The notes below the pieces were generated by a model that saw nothing but the letters and a program-made list of their open reading frames with translations, had not been told where the DNA came from and ran no database searches. DNA of 64,000 bases from Vibrio ostreicida (GTDB lineage Bacteria > Pseudomonadota > Gammaproteobacteria > Enterobacterales > Vibrionaceae). Below are positions 1 to 10,455 of this stretch, in pieces. Numbering within the stretch: the first letter of the stretch is position 1; every line of letters starts with the position of its first letter. The translations under genes were made by a program, and so were the position numbers. The DNA lies in contig NZ_JABEYA020000001.1 of assembly GCF_013074385.2 (NCBI RefSeq), positions 372,001-436,000 on the forward strand, given 5' to 3'.

Positions 1-450
1 TAGCCAGCTTAGTACTCCATTGAGGTCAGGCGCTTTAAATTGACCAAGCTGAGCTAGGAAAATCACGATCGCTAAACCGTTAACAAAGCCGATCATCACT
101 GGGTGTGGCACGATACGGATGAATTTACCCAGTTTAAACAAGCCAGCCGTTACCTGAAGTATCCCAGCCAAAAGGATGGCGGCAAACAGGTATTGTACGC
201 CGTGGTTAGCGACCAAGGCGACCATTACTACAGCCATTGCGCCAGTCGCACCTGATATCATTCCAGGACGGCCTCCAAAAATGGAGGTAATAAGGCCGAC
301 GATGAAGGCTGCGTAAAGGCCCACCATAGGATCAACACCTGCGACAAAGGCAAAGGCGACCGCTTCAGGCACGAGAGCCAACGCCACGGTCAGGCCGGAT
401 AACACATCATTTTTTACAGAGTGTTTCGAAAATTGTGGAAATTCAAACAT
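1..450 (-). CDS. SulP-family inorganic anion transporter, N-terminal part
   Basis: An open frame of 150 codons runs from an ATG at 450 to the left edge of the window, so only the N-terminal part is seen. The translation has the SulP signature near residues 25-40 ([15 protein letters not shown]) followed by PMVGLYAAF and a [10 protein letters not shown] stretch, which are typical of the first transmembrane helices of sulfate/bicarbonate permeases. At least four hydrophobic segments are visible. The substrate cannot be told from this part; bicarbonate, sulfate or another anion are all possible. It lies downstream of rne on the same strand but after the rne terminator, so it probably has its own promoter in the 451-697 gap. 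Confidence 0.85.
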   Translation of the reverse strand, partial: MFEFPQFSKHSVKNDVLSGLTVALALVPEAVAFAFVAGVDPMVGLYAAFIVGLITSIFGGRPGMISGATGAMAVVMVALVANHGVQYLFAAILLAGILQVTAGLFKLGKFIRIVPHPVMIGFVNGLAIVIFLAQLGQFKAPDLNGVLSWL

Positions 451-697
451 GCTTGCTCAGTTTTGCTAAATGTTTATGGTTATTCTGAATATCAGAGAAC
501 CTCAAATTAGATTATAGGTTCTGGCTCAGTTTTCATATGAATAAAATGCGATACAAAAGTGCATTGAGAACAAAGCGAGTGATTCAGATCGAGTCGGCGA
601 ATGCTACCTAAAACTGTGATTAAGTTCAACAATGATGCAAAGGTTGACTAATATTTGTGACAAATAGGTGGCTTTGGCGGATGAGGCAGTCGATTGT

Positions 698-722
698 AAA
701 AAAAAGCCCCAATTAAGGGGCT
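698..722 (-). terminator. Rho-independent terminator of rne
   Basis: On the minus strand the arms AGCCCC and GGGGCT (717-722 and 705-710) flank a 6-base loop and are followed by a run of eight T. It lies about 22 bases after the rne stop codon. Confidence 0.9.
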
Positions 723-744
723 AGATATTTGTTGGTGTTATGAC

Positions 745-3663
745 CTAGAAACTCTGAGGTTTGGTCATATCAGCACTGGCCTTGGTTCGGGCAACCTGAC
801 TGCCGGCGCCTTTTGGAAGGTAACGTTCTTCGCGTAGAGGTGCGGCGACAACCGTAATTTCTTTCAGCTCGGTTGTGCCTGGTGCCTTCGCCATGGGGGC
901 GGAGGCATGGCCTCCGATCAAGGTTTCAGGAACCACAATCTCAGAGCTGGTTGGTTGCGGAGCGATGTCCACTTTCTCCAGAACTTCAATCGATGTAGGT
1001 GCAGCGACGTCGATTGTTGGGGATTGCATAGGTTCGGCCGTGTGTTCAATAGCCGTCGTTTCAGCGATCTGGACTTGTTCCTGTGGCGTGTTGTGGATAA
1101 TGACTTTACCCATGGCCATTTCAGGGCAAGCAAAACCATCAAGTGGCGCCTTTGCTGCTTCCTGATCTGCTGGTGTCGACTCCGGCTTTGACTCTTGCGC
1201 AATGATGCCGTAGCTTGGCATGACTTTACCCATCGCCATTTCAGGTGATGCCACCCCACCTTTACGCAGACGGAAAGGGTTAGGACGACGATCACGACCG
1301 CGACGACGACGTTGGCCGCTTGCACGCAAATGACGCGGTGAACGGCGGTTACGACGTTGCTTTGGCTGTTCATCGTCTTCAATAACGGACGCTGGTTCTG
1401 CAGACACTTCACTCGCATCCGCGGCCGCTTTAGCTTGCAGTTGTTTCGCTTCTTCTGCTGAGTCAGCCTGCGCTTTCTGATCTTTAACGCGGATCTTGCT
1501 GTTCAGTTTGCGGCGCTGACGACGTTCTTTGACTTTGATGGTCTTTTCTTCGGCACGGTGGTTGGGCTGTGCGTCATCTTTTTGTGCTTCTTGCGCAAGT
1601 TTGATGCCTTCTTCAACCACTTTACTCGCTTTAGCATCATCATGTTTGCTGCGGCGCTCATGCTTAGCTTTACGCTCTTGCTTGGGCTTACGCTCATGAG
1701 TGCTGTTAGCTTGAGAGCTTGCTTCATCACGTTCGTGCTGAGGTTTCTTACGCTTGTTATCACGCTTATCTTCACGATTGTCACTGCGATTATCGCGCTT
1801 GTCTTCACGATTGTCGCGAGGGCTACGACGACGTTGATCGTTTCGATTACGACGGTTACGTGGATTACGCTGGCCTTCTTTTGAACGATTCTCGTCTGGC
1901 TTAGCTTCGACTTTTTTCTCTACGTTTTCAGGACCCGCTAGTAGGGCACTGACTGCGTTAAACAAACGCTTAAACAATCCCGGTTTTTCCTCACCTGTCG
2001 GAACGTGACTCGGAGATGCTTTAGGCGTTGATTTAACCTCAGGAGCAGATTGCGTTGGAGCAGAGAAGCCCTTCAGAGCTGGCTCTTCGATTTTCTTTGG
2101 TTTGACATCAGACTCGCTGACTTCGCGGCCTTCTGTTTCTTTAATCGCTTCGAGTTTGCTCGGCATGAGGTAAGACAGCAGATCGATCTGCTCACCTTCG
2201 CGGAAACGATGAACGTCAAAGTGCGGTGTTTCCATATCCGAGTTCGGAACAATGGTGATCTTAACATCTTGAATGCGCTCGATATGATTGACCGAACGAC
2301 GTTTCTCATTAAGCAGGTACGAGGCAATCGGCACAGGTACGACAGCCAGTACTTGGGCTGTGTTGTCTTTTAGTGCTTCTTCTTCAAGCAGACGAAGTAC
2401 AGAGAGAGCCAGTGATTCGTTATCTCGAACCACGCCGGTCCCTGTACAGCGAGGGCAGATGTGATGACTTGCTTCAGCTAATGAAGGGCTCAAACGCTGG
2501 CGTGACATTTCTAGCAAACCAAAGCGAGAAATGCGACCGATCTGGACGCGAGCTCTGTCGAGACGTACAGCATCACGCAAGCGGTTCTCAACTTCTCGTT
2601 GATGACGAACCGGCGTCATGTCGATAAAGTCAATCACGACGAGGCCACCCAGATCTCGCAAGCGAAGTTGACGAGCAATCTCATCGGCGGCTTCTAGGTT
2701 GGTATTGAGGGCGGTTTCCTCAATGTCACTGCCTTTCGTTGCGCGGGCTGAGTTAATATCAATTGATGTGAGAGCTTCCGTCGGATCGATGACGATTGAT
2801 CCCCCCGATGGCAGACTGACTTCACGTAGGAAGGCTGACGCTATCTGAGTTTCAATTTGATAATGGCTAAACAGGGGCACTTCACGATCATGTTTGGTCA
2901 CGCGATCGGCAAAATCAGGACGGACAAGGCTAATATGCTCCAGCGCTTGTTCGTGGATAGTGTTGCTATCGATGATGATCTCACCAATGTCCGGACGCAG
3001 ATAATCACGGATAGCACGTTTGATGACGTTGCTCTCCTGATGGATCAGAAGCGGTGCCGGGCTTGATTTAGAGACCTCTTTGATAGAGCCCCAATACTTA
3101 AGTAGAACATTCAGGTCCCACTTGAGCTCTTCTGCACTTTTCCCCACACCCGCGGTGCGAACAATTAAGCCCATCCCCTGCGGTAACTCAAGTGTGTTTA
3201 AGGCGGCTTTCAGTTGGGTCCGTTCGTCACCTTCGATACGACGCGAAATGCCACCTGCACGAGGGTTATTTGGCATTAGAACAAGGTAGCTACCCGCAAG
3301 AGAAATGAAAGTGGTCAAGGCAGCGCCTTTGCTGCCTCGTTCTTCTTTCTCAATTTGCACGATGACTTCTTGACCTTCAGTCAAGACTTCCTTGATACTC
3401 GGTCGACCTTGATAAGTGTAACCTTGCGGGAAGTATTCACGGGCGATTTCTTTAAGAGGAAGGAATCCATGTCGTTCTGCACCATAGTCGACGAAGGCGG
3501 CCTCCAGACTTGGTTCAATACGGGTGATACGTCCTTTATAGATATTCGCTTTTTTGGATTCGTGGCCAGGGCTTTCGATGTCTAAATCGTATAAGCGTTG
3601 ACCATCAACCAAAGCAACACGCAACTCTTCTTTTTGAGTGGCGTTGATTAACATTCTTTTCAT
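745..3663 (-). CDS. rne: Ribonuclease E
   Basis: Endoribonuclease that starts mRNA decay and processes rRNA and tRNA precursors, and the scaffold of the RNA degradosome at the inner membrane. The 972-residue protein has an N-terminal catalytic half with an S1 domain (about residues 35-120), the magnesium-binding aspartates in IDINSARA and VIDFIDM, and the zinc-link motif CPRCTGTG near residue 405. The C-terminal half is disordered and very rich in Arg, Lys, Asp and Glu. A short amphipathic stretch, [14 protein letters not shown], looks like the membrane anchor (segment A). A motif PEMAMGKV occurs twice late in the tail, and the end ([12 protein letters not shown]) resembles the PNPase-binding region. 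A long leader with a hairpin lies upstream and may serve autoregulation. Divergent from rluC, as in related bacteria. Confidence 0.98.
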   Translation of the reverse strand: MKRMLINATQKEELRVALVDGQRLYDLDIESPGHESKKANIYKGRITRIEPSLEAAFVDYGAERHGFLPLKEIAREYFPQGYTYQGRPSIKEVLTEGQEVIVQIEKEERGSKGAALTTFISLAGSYLVLMPNNPRAGGISRRIEGDERTQLKAALNTLELPQGMGLIVRTAGVGKSAEELKWDLNVLLKYWGSIKEVSKSSPAPLLIHQESNVIKRAIRDYLRPDIGEIIIDSNTIHEQALEHISLVRPDFADRVTKHDREVPLFSHYQIETQIASAFLREVSLPSGGSIVIDPTEALTSIDINSARATKGSDIEETALNTNLEAADEIARQLRLRDLGGLVVIDFIDMTPVRHQREVENRLRDAVRLDRARVQIGRISRFGLLEMSRQRLSPSLAEASHHICPRCTGTGVVRDNESLALSVLRLLEEEALKDNTAQVLAVVPVPIASYLLNEKRRSVNHIERIQDVKITIVPNSDMETPHFDVHRFREGEQIDLLSYLMPSKLEAIKETEGREVSESDVKPKKIEEPALKGFSAPTQSAPEVKSTPKASPSHVPTGEEKPGLFKRLFNAVSALLAGPENVEKKVEAKPDENRSKEGQRNPRNRRNRNDQRRRSPRDNREDKRDNRSDNREDKRDNKRKKPQHERDEASSQANSTHERKPKQERKAKHERRSKHDDAKASKVVEEGIKLAQEAQKDDAQPNHRAEEKTIKVKERRQRRKLNSKIRVKDQKAQADSAEEAKQLQAKAAADASEVSAEPASVIEDDEQPKQRRNRRSPRHLRASGQRRRRGRDRRPNPFRLRKGGVASPEMAMGKVMPSYGIIAQESKPESTPADQEAAKAPLDGFACPEMAMGKVIIHNTPQEQVQIAETTAIEHTAEPMQSPTIDVAAPTSIEVLEKVDIAPQPTSSEIVVPETLIGGHASAPMAKAPGTTELKEITVVAAPLREERYLPKGAGSQVARTKASADMTKPQSF

Positions 3664-4234
3664 TGATAAATCTCGTTGTCATTCTTTATGTTTTGACCTT
3701 GTTGCCTTTCTTTCTTTCACGGTGCCGGATCCCATGGCTATATGTTTGCAGCCTCCCGGCTGGAGGGATGCTCTGTGGGCACTTCAGTCTTACAAACGAT
3801 TGGGCTTGTAAGCCGCTTAATGGCGGATAACACTCAACATGAAAGAGTCATGAGTAGGGCAACAAGCGGTACTAATTATGAAAATGTCTTACGCCGTATG
3901 CGGCATTTTGGTAAATTAGCGAGCTACTCAGTGTTTTGCTTCAAAATGTTTAGGTTTGTGTAAAATGAAGCCTAATCATCTATTGCAGATGTGAACTATA
4001 GCAGTACCCATTAAACTCAGCAATCTGCTTTATTATAAAACGCCAAAAAACTCATTTTTTATTTTTCTAACCATTTGTAATAAAAGCGTTTATTTTGCAC
4101 TATATGAAAATTACCAATTGAGATGATGTTTTTTTAATCGTAGGCCAGCAGAAAACGATGCATATAAGATAAATTTGCCAAGTTCTTGTCGAGAAAACGT
4201 GAACCTAAGCAGGCTAGAGTGCTACAATGGCCAA
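3664..4234. promoter_or_regulatory. rne/rluC divergent intergenic region with rne leader hairpin
   Basis: About 570 bases without a convincing gene separate the divergent rne and rluC. The rne side probably forms a long 5' untranslated leader: at 3748-3771 there is an imperfect hairpin (minus-strand arms CCTCC and GGAGG plus an outer GCA/TGC pair) about 85-108 bases before the rne start. RNase E autoregulation through leader hairpins is known in E. coli; that this hairpin has the same role is inference. The rest is AT-rich and should hold both promoters, but I could not fix -35 and -10 boxes with confidence. Confidence 0.5.
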
Positions 4235-5185
4235 ATGAGTGAAATGAGAACAAAAGTCCAGTTTGTCGATATTGACGACGACATGGCGGGTCAGCGTATT
4301 GATAACTTTCTGCGCAACCAACTGAAAAGTATCCCCAAAAGTATGGTTTATCGGATCTTACGTAAGGGTGAAGTCCGTGTGAATAAAAAGCGGATCAAAG
4401 CAGAATACAAGTTGAAGGCGGGTGATGTGGTCCGCATTCCTCCGGTGACGATTGAAGAACAGGCACAACCCACTGTGGTGAGTACCAAACTCAACAAGGT
4501 GGCTGAGCTTGAGCATAGAATCATCTTTGAGGATGAGCATTTGCTTATTCTCAACAAACCTTCAGGTACAGCGGTTCATGGCGGGAGCGGGCTCAAGTTT
4601 GGCGCGATTGAAGCCTTGCGCGCGTTGCGGCCAGACGCGCGTTTTCTTGAACTGGTGCATCGTATTGACCGCGACACCTCGGGTATTCTTTTGGTGGCGA
4701 AAAAGCGTTCGGCGCTCCGACACCTTCAGGCACAGTTTCGCGAGAAAACAGTAAAAAAATATTACTTCGCGCTGGTGATGGGGGAGTGGAAAAGTCGGTG
4801 TAAGCAGGTGAACGCCCCTTTGTTAAAAAATGAAGTGAATAGTATCGTTCGGGTCAATCCGCAAGGAAAACCGTCTGAAACACGCTTTAAAATTATAGAA
4901 AAATTTGTCAATGCGACGTTGGTGCAAGCCAGCCCGATCACTGGTCGTACCCACCAAATTCGCGTCCATACTCAATACTCAGGGCACCCTATTGCATGGG
5001 ACGATCGCTATGGTGACCGCCGATTTGATGCATACACGGCGACAGTCGGCCTCGACAGGTTATTCTTACATGCTGCGAATATCCAATTTAAACATCCCTT
5101 GAATGATGAAAAGGTTGAGATCAGTGCACCCATGGATCATAAGCTTGAAAGCGCGCTTGAAGGGTTGCGTGCGTTAACGGGTTAA
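4235..5185 (+). CDS. rluC: 23S rRNA pseudouridine(955/2504/2580) synthase RluC
   Basis: Converts uridines 955, 2504 and 2580 of 23S rRNA to pseudouridine. The 316-residue protein has an N-terminal S4 RNA-binding domain (GQRIDNFLRNQLK through KAGDVVRIPPV) and a RluA-type catalytic domain with the motif HRIDRDTSGILL, whose second Asp is the catalytic residue. Other family landmarks are LNKPSGTAVHGG and TGRTHQIRVH. The frame stays open upstream to 4175, but the ATG at 4235 matches the family start (short tail before the S4 domain). The ribosome binding site is weak, and ATG 4244 is an alternative. It is followed by a strong bidirectional terminator shared with the convergent maf gene. Confidence 0.97.
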   Translation: MSEMRTKVQFVDIDDDMAGQRIDNFLRNQLKSIPKSMVYRILRKGEVRVNKKRIKAEYKLKAGDVVRIPPVTIEEQAQPTVVSTKLNKVAELEHRIIFEDEHLLILNKPSGTAVHGGSGLKFGAIEALRALRPDARFLELVHRIDRDTSGILLVAKKRSALRHLQAQFREKTVKKYYFALVMGEWKSRCKQVNAPLLKNEVNSIVRVNPQGKPSETRFKIIEKFVNATLVQASPITGRTHQIRVHTQYSGHPIAWDDRYGDRRFDAYTATVGLDRLFLHAANIQFKHPLNDEKVEISAPMDHKLESALEGLRALTG

Positions 5186-5196
5186 GTCGTCGAATA

Positions 5197-5221
5197 AAAG
5201 GAAACCGTTTTGGTTTCCTTT
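5197..5221. terminator. Bidirectional terminator between rluC and maf
   Basis: Perfect 10-bp stem (AAAGGAAACC at 5197-5206, GGTTTCCTTT at 5212-5221) with a 5-base loop. A-rich and T-rich flanks on both sides allow use by rluC (plus) and by the convergent maf gene (minus). Confidence 0.75.
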
Positions 5222-5245
5222 GGTGGGCCAGTGGTCAGCTCACCA

Positions 5246-5830
5246 TCAGAGCACATGCATTCCTTGTGCTTCAAGTAAGGTAACGAGATCAATCAGGGGC
5301 AAACCTATCAAGGCATTAGGGTCTTTGCCTTCGAGTTTTTCAAACAGAGCGATCCCTAAACCTTCGCTTTTGAAGCTGCCAGCACAATATAAAGGTTGTT
5401 CTATATCTATGTAGTGTTCGATTTGCTGACGCGACAATGTTCGAAAATGGACGGTAAAGGTGTCGACACTGACGTGAGTTTTCTCCGTTTCACTATTGAA
5501 AACCGCTAATCCGGTAAAAAATTGAATGGCTTGGCCACTTTGTTGGGTGAGTTGTTGTATCGCGTTTTCACGAGTGTGAGGTTTACCTATGATCTCACCC
5601 TCAATGACGCACACTTGATCGCTTCCGATGACCAGACTTGGGACATCGCTGCGACAGGATTCGGCTTTAGTGCGTGCCAAGCGCGTGACTAACTCGATCG
5701 GTGTTTCGCCTTGAAGGGGTGTTTCATCACATTTGGGTGAGATGGTCACGAATGGTAGCGCGAGCTTGTCGAGAAGCTGTGCACGGTATGGTGACGTCGA
5801 AGCTAAAATAAGTTGGTGATTTGGCATCAT
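5246..5830 (-). CDS. yceF: Maf-family nucleotide pyrophosphatase YceF (7-methyl-GTP type)
   Basis: Hydrolyses non-canonical nucleoside triphosphates, most likely 7-methyl-GTP, to the monophosphate and pyrophosphate; a house-cleaning enzyme of the cytoplasm. The 194-residue protein begins with the Maf signature LILASTSPYR, has the catalytic-pocket motif IGSDQVCV, the loop CDETP, and the C-terminal GKDPNALIGLPL. These match E. coli YceF closely and differ from the dTTP/UTP-type Maf (YhdE). The gene opens with two ATG codons (5830 and 5827); the second gives the E. coli-like start. It is convergent with rluC and divergent from yceD, the same arrangement as in E. coli. Confidence 0.96.
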   Translation of the reverse strand: MMPNHQLILASTSPYRAQLLDKLALPFVTISPKCDETPLQGETPIELVTRLARTKAESCRSDVPSLVIGSDQVCVIEGEIIGKPHTRENAIQQLTQQSGQAIQFFTGLAVFNSETEKTHVSVDTFTVHFRTLSRQQIEHYIDIEQPLYCAGSFKSEGLGIALFEKLEGKDPNALIGLPLIDLVTLLEAQGMHVL

Positions 5831-5974
5831 TTATTACAGTGGTTGCTAGAGTCTTATTAGCATAATAGATCTTGACCTAGTAATCCCAGCACATAACAGG
5901 AGTAGGAAAAAAAGTACAATTTATTGTCCTTTTTCTTTGACTCAAAACGAATTGGGAGATAGAATCCGCGCCCT

Positions 5975-6499
5975 ATGCAAAAGGTAAAAATACCGCGAAC
6001 GGTCGATCCGGCCCGAGCAGCTCAAAAGCGTCTTGACTTCGATGGTTTCATTCAAGTTAGCCTCTTTAAGCGCTTATTCGAATCGGTTGAAGGCGTTAAA
6101 CGCGACGCTCAAGTGTCATTGTCATTTGAATTAGATGAACAGCGACTTGTTGTTATCTCTGGTAAAGCTAACATCGAAGTTGATTTAGAGTGTCAACGCT
6201 GTAACGAGGTTTTCGCACATAAATGCGAAGTTAACTTCACTTATACGCCATACTATAGCGAACAAAGTGAAGAAGACGCACCGGAAGAGTACGATTTGGT
6301 AGATCTGAACGAGTACGGTGAATTGGACCTGATACAGTTAGTTGAAGACGAGTTCATTCTTAACTTGCCTCAAATAGCAATGCATGATGAAGCGGATTGT
6401 AGCGTTGATTCAGATAACATGGTGTTTGGTGAGATTCCAGAAGAAATTGTGGAAGAAAAGCCGAATCCATTCGATGTTTTGAAAAACTTAAAGAAGTAA
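5975..6499 (+). CDS. yceD: YceD, DUF177 protein linked to 23S rRNA accumulation
   Basis: A 174-residue protein of the YceD/DUF177 family, which is conserved in bacteria and plants and implicated in 23S rRNA accumulation and ribosome assembly; the biochemical activity is not established. The start MQKVKIPRTVDPARAAQKR, the central LECQRCNEVF motif with two cysteines, an acidic middle part, and the C-terminal NPFDVLKNLKK all match E. coli YceD. It sits 30 bases before rpmF, the usual neighbour, and probably shares its transcript with rpmF, plsX and fabH. No strong ribosome binding site is visible before the ATG at 5975, but the family alignment supports that start. Confidence 0.95.
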   Translation: MQKVKIPRTVDPARAAQKRLDFDGFIQVSLFKRLFESVEGVKRDAQVSLSFELDEQRLVVISGKANIEVDLECQRCNEVFAHKCEVNFTYTPYYSEQSEEDAPEEYDLVDLNEYGELDLIQLVEDEFILNLPQIAMHDEADCSVDSDNMVFGEIPEEIVEEKPNPFDVLKNLKK

Positions 6500-6529
6500 T
6501 TCTTTAAGAACTTACATAGGAGTAGGGTC

Positions 6530-6700
6530 ATGGCCGTACAAAAGAGCAAAAAGTCACGTTCTAAGCGTGGTATGCGTCGTTCACACGATGCCCTATCTAC
6601 AGCTGCACTTTCTGTAGACGCAACTTCAGGTGAAACTCACCTGCGTCACAACGTAACTGCTGAAGGTTACTACCGTGGCAAAAAGGTCATCAACAAGTAA
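6530..6700 (+). CDS. rpmF: 50S ribosomal protein L32
   Basis: A 56-residue basic protein, [20 protein letters not shown] at the start and a [10 protein letters not shown] end, is clearly L32 of the large ribosomal subunit. It has an excellent ribosome binding site (ATAGGAGTAG) 7 bases before the ATG. As in enteric bacteria it is the non-zinc-ribbon form without the CxxC pairs. It lies between yceD and plsX, and the end of the gene provides the AAGG that precedes the TTG start of plsX, so expression of ribosomal and lipid-synthesis genes is coupled here. Confidence 0.98.
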   Translation: MAVQKSKKSRSKRGMRRSHDALSTAALSVDATSGETHLRHNVTAEGYYRGKKVINK

Positions 6701-6709
6701 GGTTGACCT

Positions 6710-7732
6710 TTGCAAACGATTACCGTTGCAGTTGATGCAATGGGCGGGGACCGTGGTCCTCGCGTCACAGTGCCTGCCGTCGTGCAGGCACTGTCGCATT
6801 TCCCTGAACTGAACGTGATCCTCACAGGTGATCAAACTGCGATCACCACTCAGCTTCTTTCCCTCGGTCATCAACCCGATGAGCGACTGTGCATTGTACA
6901 CACTGATAAAGTCATTTTAGATTCCGACAAACCGTCAATGGCGCTGCGTCATGGTCAAGGAACCTCTATGGGCGCTATTATTGATGCAGTGGCCCAAGGT
7001 CAGGCTGATGCCTGTGTCAGTGGGGGGAATACGGGAGCGCTGATGGCGCTCTCTTTGGTGAGGTTGAAGTTGCTTCCCGGAATCACTAGACCAGCATTAG
7101 TCACGGCTCTGCCGACCGCGGAAGGCGGACGTACTTGGATGTTAGATTTAGGGGCGAACGTTTCCAGTGATGCCCAGTCGTTATTCCAATTTGCTCTCAT
7201 GGGCAGCGCACTGGCGGAACAATATCTTGATCGTGCCCCGAGAGTGGCCCTTTTGAATATTGGTGCGGAAGCGAGCAAAGGCAATGAGGTCATTAAAGGC
7301 TGCGCTGACATACTTTCCCAGACAGATTCGCTGAATTTTGTGGGTTATGTCGAAGGAAATCAGATTTTACACGATGCAGCAGATGTAGTGGTTTGTGACG
7401 GTTTTGTCGGTAATGTGTGCTTAAAAGCTTGCGAAGGCACCGCACAGTTATTCATTAAAAAATTGAAATCAAGCATGATGACCTCATCTATAAAGGGTTG
7501 GCTCGCAAGAAAATTGTTTTCTGGGCTGTTTAATGAGCTAAAAACACTGAACCCCGACCAGTATAATGGCGCAAGTTTGCTAGGATTGCGCGGCATTGTC
7601 ATAAAAAGTCACGGAAGTGCGGATGTAGACGCCGTCACTAATGCCATTGGTGAGGCACTGCATGAGGTCAAACGACAAGTACCCAGCCGTATAAGCGATC
7701 GTTTGCAAGCGGTTTTACTCGAGAGGCATTGA
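6710..7732 (+). CDS. plsX: Phosphate acyltransferase PlsX
   Basis: Makes acyl-phosphate from acyl-ACP and phosphate for the PlsY/PlsC route of phosphatidic acid synthesis; peripheral membrane enzyme. The 340-residue protein contains [12 protein letters not shown] at the N-terminus, the [11 protein letters not shown] loop, VLDLGAN-like [22 protein letters not shown], and [15 protein letters not shown], all PlsX landmarks. The start is a TTG at 6710, ten bases after the rpmF stop; the AAGG formed by the rpmF end (6699-6702) is the ribosome binding site. The next gene, fabH, begins 8 bases after its stop, so plsX and fabH are surely cotranscribed. Confidence 0.97.
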   Translation: MQTITVAVDAMGGDRGPRVTVPAVVQALSHFPELNVILTGDQTAITTQLLSLGHQPDERLCIVHTDKVILDSDKPSMALRHGQGTSMGAIIDAVAQGQADACVSGGNTGALMALSLVRLKLLPGITRPALVTALPTAEGGRTWMLDLGANVSSDAQSLFQFALMGSALAEQYLDRAPRVALLNIGAEASKGNEVIKGCADILSQTDSLNFVGYVEGNQILHDAADVVVCDGFVGNVCLKACEGTAQLFIKKLKSSMMTSSIKGWLARKLFSGLFNELKTLNPDQYNGASLLGLRGIVIKSHGSADVDAVTNAIGEALHEVKRQVPSRISDRLQAVLLERH

Positions 7733-7740
7733 TAGTCTTC

Positions 7741-8691
7741 ATGTATAGCAAAATTTTAGGTACTGGCAGCTACCTGCCATCAAAGGTGCGTACCAACGCA
7801 GATTTAGAAAAAATGGTAGACACAAGTGATGAGTGGATAGTGACTCGCACTGGGATCAAAGAGCGTCGCATCGCAGCCGAAAATGAAACTGTCGCGGATA
7901 TGGGCTACCTTGCTGCAAAAAACGCCATTGAAATGGCGGGCATTGAGAACAGTGAAATTGATCTGATTATTGTTGCAACGACTAGCAGCAGCCATACGTT
8001 CCCATCATCGGCTTGTCAGATCCAAGCTAAACTCGATATTCGAGGGTGTCCGGCATTTGATATCGGAGCGGCCTGCTCTGGTTTTGTTTACGCGTTATCT
8101 GTTGCTGACCAGCACATCAAAACGGGCATGTGTAAAAATGTATTAGTTGTGGGCGCTGATACCCTGTCGAAAACGTGTGATCCAACCGATCGCTCGACGA
8201 TTATTTTATTCGGCGATGGCGCAGGCGCCGTCGTTGTTGGTGCGAGTAAAGAGCCGGGTATTTTGTCCACTCACCTTTACTCGGATGGCCGCTTTGGTGA
8301 TTTGCTCAGTCTTGAAGTCCCTGAACGTGGCAAAGATGCTGACAAATGGCTGCATATGGCCGGCAATGAAGTCTTCAAAGTGGCGGTCACTCAGTTGTCC
8401 AAACTAGTCAAAGATACGCTGGCAGCGAATAATATGCATAAGTCGGAACTCGACTGGTTGGTGCCACATCAAGCCAACTACCGCATTATCTCTGCAACGG
8501 CGAAAAAGTTATCGATGTCGTTAGACCAAGTCGTTCTTACTCTAGATAGGCATGGTAACACTTCAGCCGCCACGGTTCCGACTGCGCTGGATGAAGCCGT
8601 GCGGGATGGCAGAATTAAGCGTGGTCAGACACTATTGCTAGAAGCGTTTGGCGGCGGCTTTACTTGGGGCTCGGCTCTGGTTAAGTTTTAA
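7741..8691 (+). CDS. fabH: Beta-ketoacyl-ACP synthase III
   Basis: Condenses acetyl-CoA with malonyl-ACP to start each fatty acid chain (type II synthesis, cytoplasm). The 316-residue protein has the thiolase fold with catalytic Cys112 in GAACSGF, His in VPHQANYRI, and Asn in DRHGNTSAA. The C-terminal [16 protein letters not shown] is the usual end. The frame is open a few codons upstream (to 7729), but ATG 7741 gives [13 protein letters not shown], the same start as E. coli. A 22-base palindrome follows the gene (8716-8737), before fabD. Confidence 0.98.
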   Translation: MYSKILGTGSYLPSKVRTNADLEKMVDTSDEWIVTRTGIKERRIAAENETVADMGYLAAKNAIEMAGIENSEIDLIIVATTSSSHTFPSSACQIQAKLDIRGCPAFDIGAACSGFVYALSVADQHIKTGMCKNVLVVGADTLSKTCDPTDRSTIILFGDGAGAVVVGASKEPGILSTHLYSDGRFGDLLSLEVPERGKDADKWLHMAGNEVFKVAVTQLSKLVKDTLAANNMHKSELDWLVPHQANYRIISATAKKLSMSLDQVVLTLDRHGNTSAATVPTALDEAVRDGRIKRGQTLLLEAFGGGFTWGSALVKF

Positions 8692-8715
8692 ATCTAATAT
8701 TGAGCTTCAAATATT

Positions 8716-8737
8716 AAGATACCTACCTAGGTATCTT
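8716..8737. promoter_or_regulatory. Palindrome/hairpin between fabH and fabD
   Basis: Ten-base arms AAGATACCTA (8716-8725) and TAGGTATCTT (8728-8737) form a near-continuous palindrome, followed by TTCATTTT. It could be a partial terminator that lowers fabD expression, or a protein operator. It lies 32 bases before the fabD start. Confidence 0.55.
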
Positions 8738-8768
8738 TCATTTTCAACTTTGTTTTAAGGACAAGAGA

Positions 8769-9704
8769 ATGAGCAATTTTGCGATCGTATTTCCTGGTCA
8801 GGGCTCACAAGCTATCGGTATGCTTGCGGAACTTGGCGAACAATATGAATCAGTAAAACAAACATTTGACCAAGCGTCAGAGGTACTAGGCTATGACCTA
8901 TGGGCCTTGATACAAAACGGTCCTGCGGAGGACCTAAATCAGACATTTCGTACTCAGCCAGCGTTACTGGCGGCGTCCGTGGCGATTTGGCGCGTATGGC
9001 AAGATCTCGGCTTAGAGCAACCTTCTCACTTGGCAGGCCACAGTCTTGGCGAATATTCGGCACTCGTCTGCGCGGGTGTGATTGATTTTCAGCAAGCGAT
9101 TAAACTGGTTGAATTGCGCGGTCAGCTAATGCAAGAAGCAGTTCCGGCAGGCACGGGGGCGATGTATGCCATTATTGGTCTTGATGATCAAGCGATTGCT
9201 CAAGCTTGTGAGATGGCGGCTCAGGGGGAGGTGGTCTCACCTGTTAACTTTAATTCACCTGGTCAGGTGGTGATCGCGGGCAGTAAGGAAGCGGTTGAAC
9301 GAGCCGGTGCTCTCTGTAAAGAAGCAGGAGCTAAGCGTGCGCTTCCTTTACCTGTCTCTGTCCCGTCACACTGTGCATTGATGAAGCCTGCTGCGGATAA
9401 GCTGGCGATTGCTTTGCAGGATATAGAGTTTAATATGCCTGCGTTGCCCGTTATTAATAACGTTGATGTCATGCCTGAAATCGATCCAGCCAAAATAAAA
9501 AGCGCCTTGGTTCGACAGCTTCATAGTCCAGTTCGCTGGACAGAAACGGTTCAGTTGATGAATGAGCAAGGTGTGGAAAGATTGTTTGAATTGGGCCCTG
9601 GTAAAGTATTGACTGGCCTGACTAAGCGTATTGTTAAAACACTCAGCGGCGCGGCAGTCAACGATACTGCCTCACTAGATGCCGCTAAGTCATTGACGAG
9701 TTAG
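8769..9704 (+). CDS. fabD: Malonyl-CoA:ACP transacylase
   Basis: Moves the malonyl group from CoA to ACP, giving the extender unit for fatty acid synthesis. The 311-residue protein has the N-terminal FPGQGSQ motif, nucleophile Ser92 in [10 protein letters not shown], the conserved Arg in [10 protein letters not shown] and the catalytic His in VPSHCALM. The start ATG at 8769 has AAGGACAAGAG upstream. The gene is 13 bases before fabG and part of the fabH-fabD-fabG-acpP-fabF cluster, although the palindrome before it may modulate readthrough from fabH. Confidence 0.98.
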   Translation: MSNFAIVFPGQGSQAIGMLAELGEQYESVKQTFDQASEVLGYDLWALIQNGPAEDLNQTFRTQPALLAASVAIWRVWQDLGLEQPSHLAGHSLGEYSALVCAGVIDFQQAIKLVELRGQLMQEAVPAGTGAMYAIIGLDDQAIAQACEMAAQGEVVSPVNFNSPGQVVIAGSKEAVERAGALCKEAGAKRALPLPVSVPSHCALMKPAADKLAIALQDIEFNMPALPVINNVDVMPEIDPAKIKSALVRQLHSPVRWTETVQLMNEQGVERLFELGPGKVLTGLTKRIVKTLSGAAVNDTASLDAAKSLTS

Positions 9705-9717
9705 AGGAATAGATAAG

Positions 9718-10455
9718 ATGATGAATCTAGAAGGTAAGATTGCCTTAGTCACAGGTGCTAGCCGCGGTATTGGACGCGCGATCGCCGAGCTTTTAGTCGA
9801 GCGTGGCGCCACTGTTATCGGTACCGCAACCTCAGAAGGCGGGGCGTCGGCCATCAGTGACTATTTGGGTACGAATGGTCAGGGCATGGCTTTAAACGTG
9901 ACGGATATCGAATCAATTGAAGCAACTCTGAAAAACATTAACGATCAGTTTGGTGCAATCGATATTCTGGTGAACAATGCAGGTATTACTCGTGATAATC
10001 TGCTGATGCGCATGAAAGATGATGAGTGGAACGATATTATCGATACCAATTTGACGCCTATCTTTAGAATGTCTAAAGCCGTGTTGCGCGGCATGATGAA
10101 AAAGCGCGCAGGTCGCATCATCAACGTGGGCTCTGTGGTGGGCACCATGGGTAATGCTGGGCAAACTAACTACGCCGCAGCGAAAGCTGGTGTGATTGGT
10201 TTCACAAAATCTATGGCTCGTGAAGTCGCGTCTCGAGGTGTGACAGTTAACACAGTTGCTCCTGGTTTTATTGAGACAGATATGACTAAGGCCCTGAATG
10301 ACGAGCAGCGAGCGGCCACATTAGCGAACGTGCCGTCCGGTCGTCTGGGCGATCCACGTGAAATTGCAGCGGCTGTTGCGTTCCTCGCTTCTCCCGAAGC
10401 GGCGTACATTACTGGTGAAACTCTCCATGTAAATGGTGGCATGTATATGGTTTAA
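9718..10455 (+). CDS. fabG: 3-oxoacyl-ACP reductase
   Basis: NADPH-dependent reduction of 3-ketoacyl-ACP in fatty acid elongation; short-chain dehydrogenase. The 245-residue protein has TGASRGIG for cofactor binding near residue 12, NNAG in the core, and the catalytic Ser, Tyr and Lys (NVGSVVG and YAAAK). PGFIETDMT and the C-terminal HVNGGMYMV are typical of FabG. Two adjacent ATGs (9718 and 9721) are possible starts; TAGAGGAA lies just upstream, overlapping the fabD stop. Confidence 0.98.
   Translation: MMNLEGKIALVTGASRGIGRAIAELLVERGATVIGTATSEGGASAISDYLGTNGQGMALNVTDIESIEATLKNINDQFGAIDILVNNAGITRDNLLMRMKDDEWNDIIDTNLTPIFRMSKAVLRGMMKKRAGRIINVGSVVGTMGNAGQTNYAAAKAGVIGFTKSMAREVASRGVTVNTVAPGFIETDMTKALNDEQRAATLANVPSGRLGDPREIAAAVAFLASPEAAYITGETLHVNGGMYMV

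Noticed and set aside
875..3585. Several open frames on the plus strand and other frames inside rne
   Set aside because: They are antisense or shifted frames over the GC-rich, repetitive rne coding region, without ribosome binding sites or protein-like landmarks.
3742..3963. 73-codon plus-strand frame in the rne/rluC gap
   Set aside because: Covers the rne leader hairpin, has no ribosome binding site, and its translation has no recognisable features.
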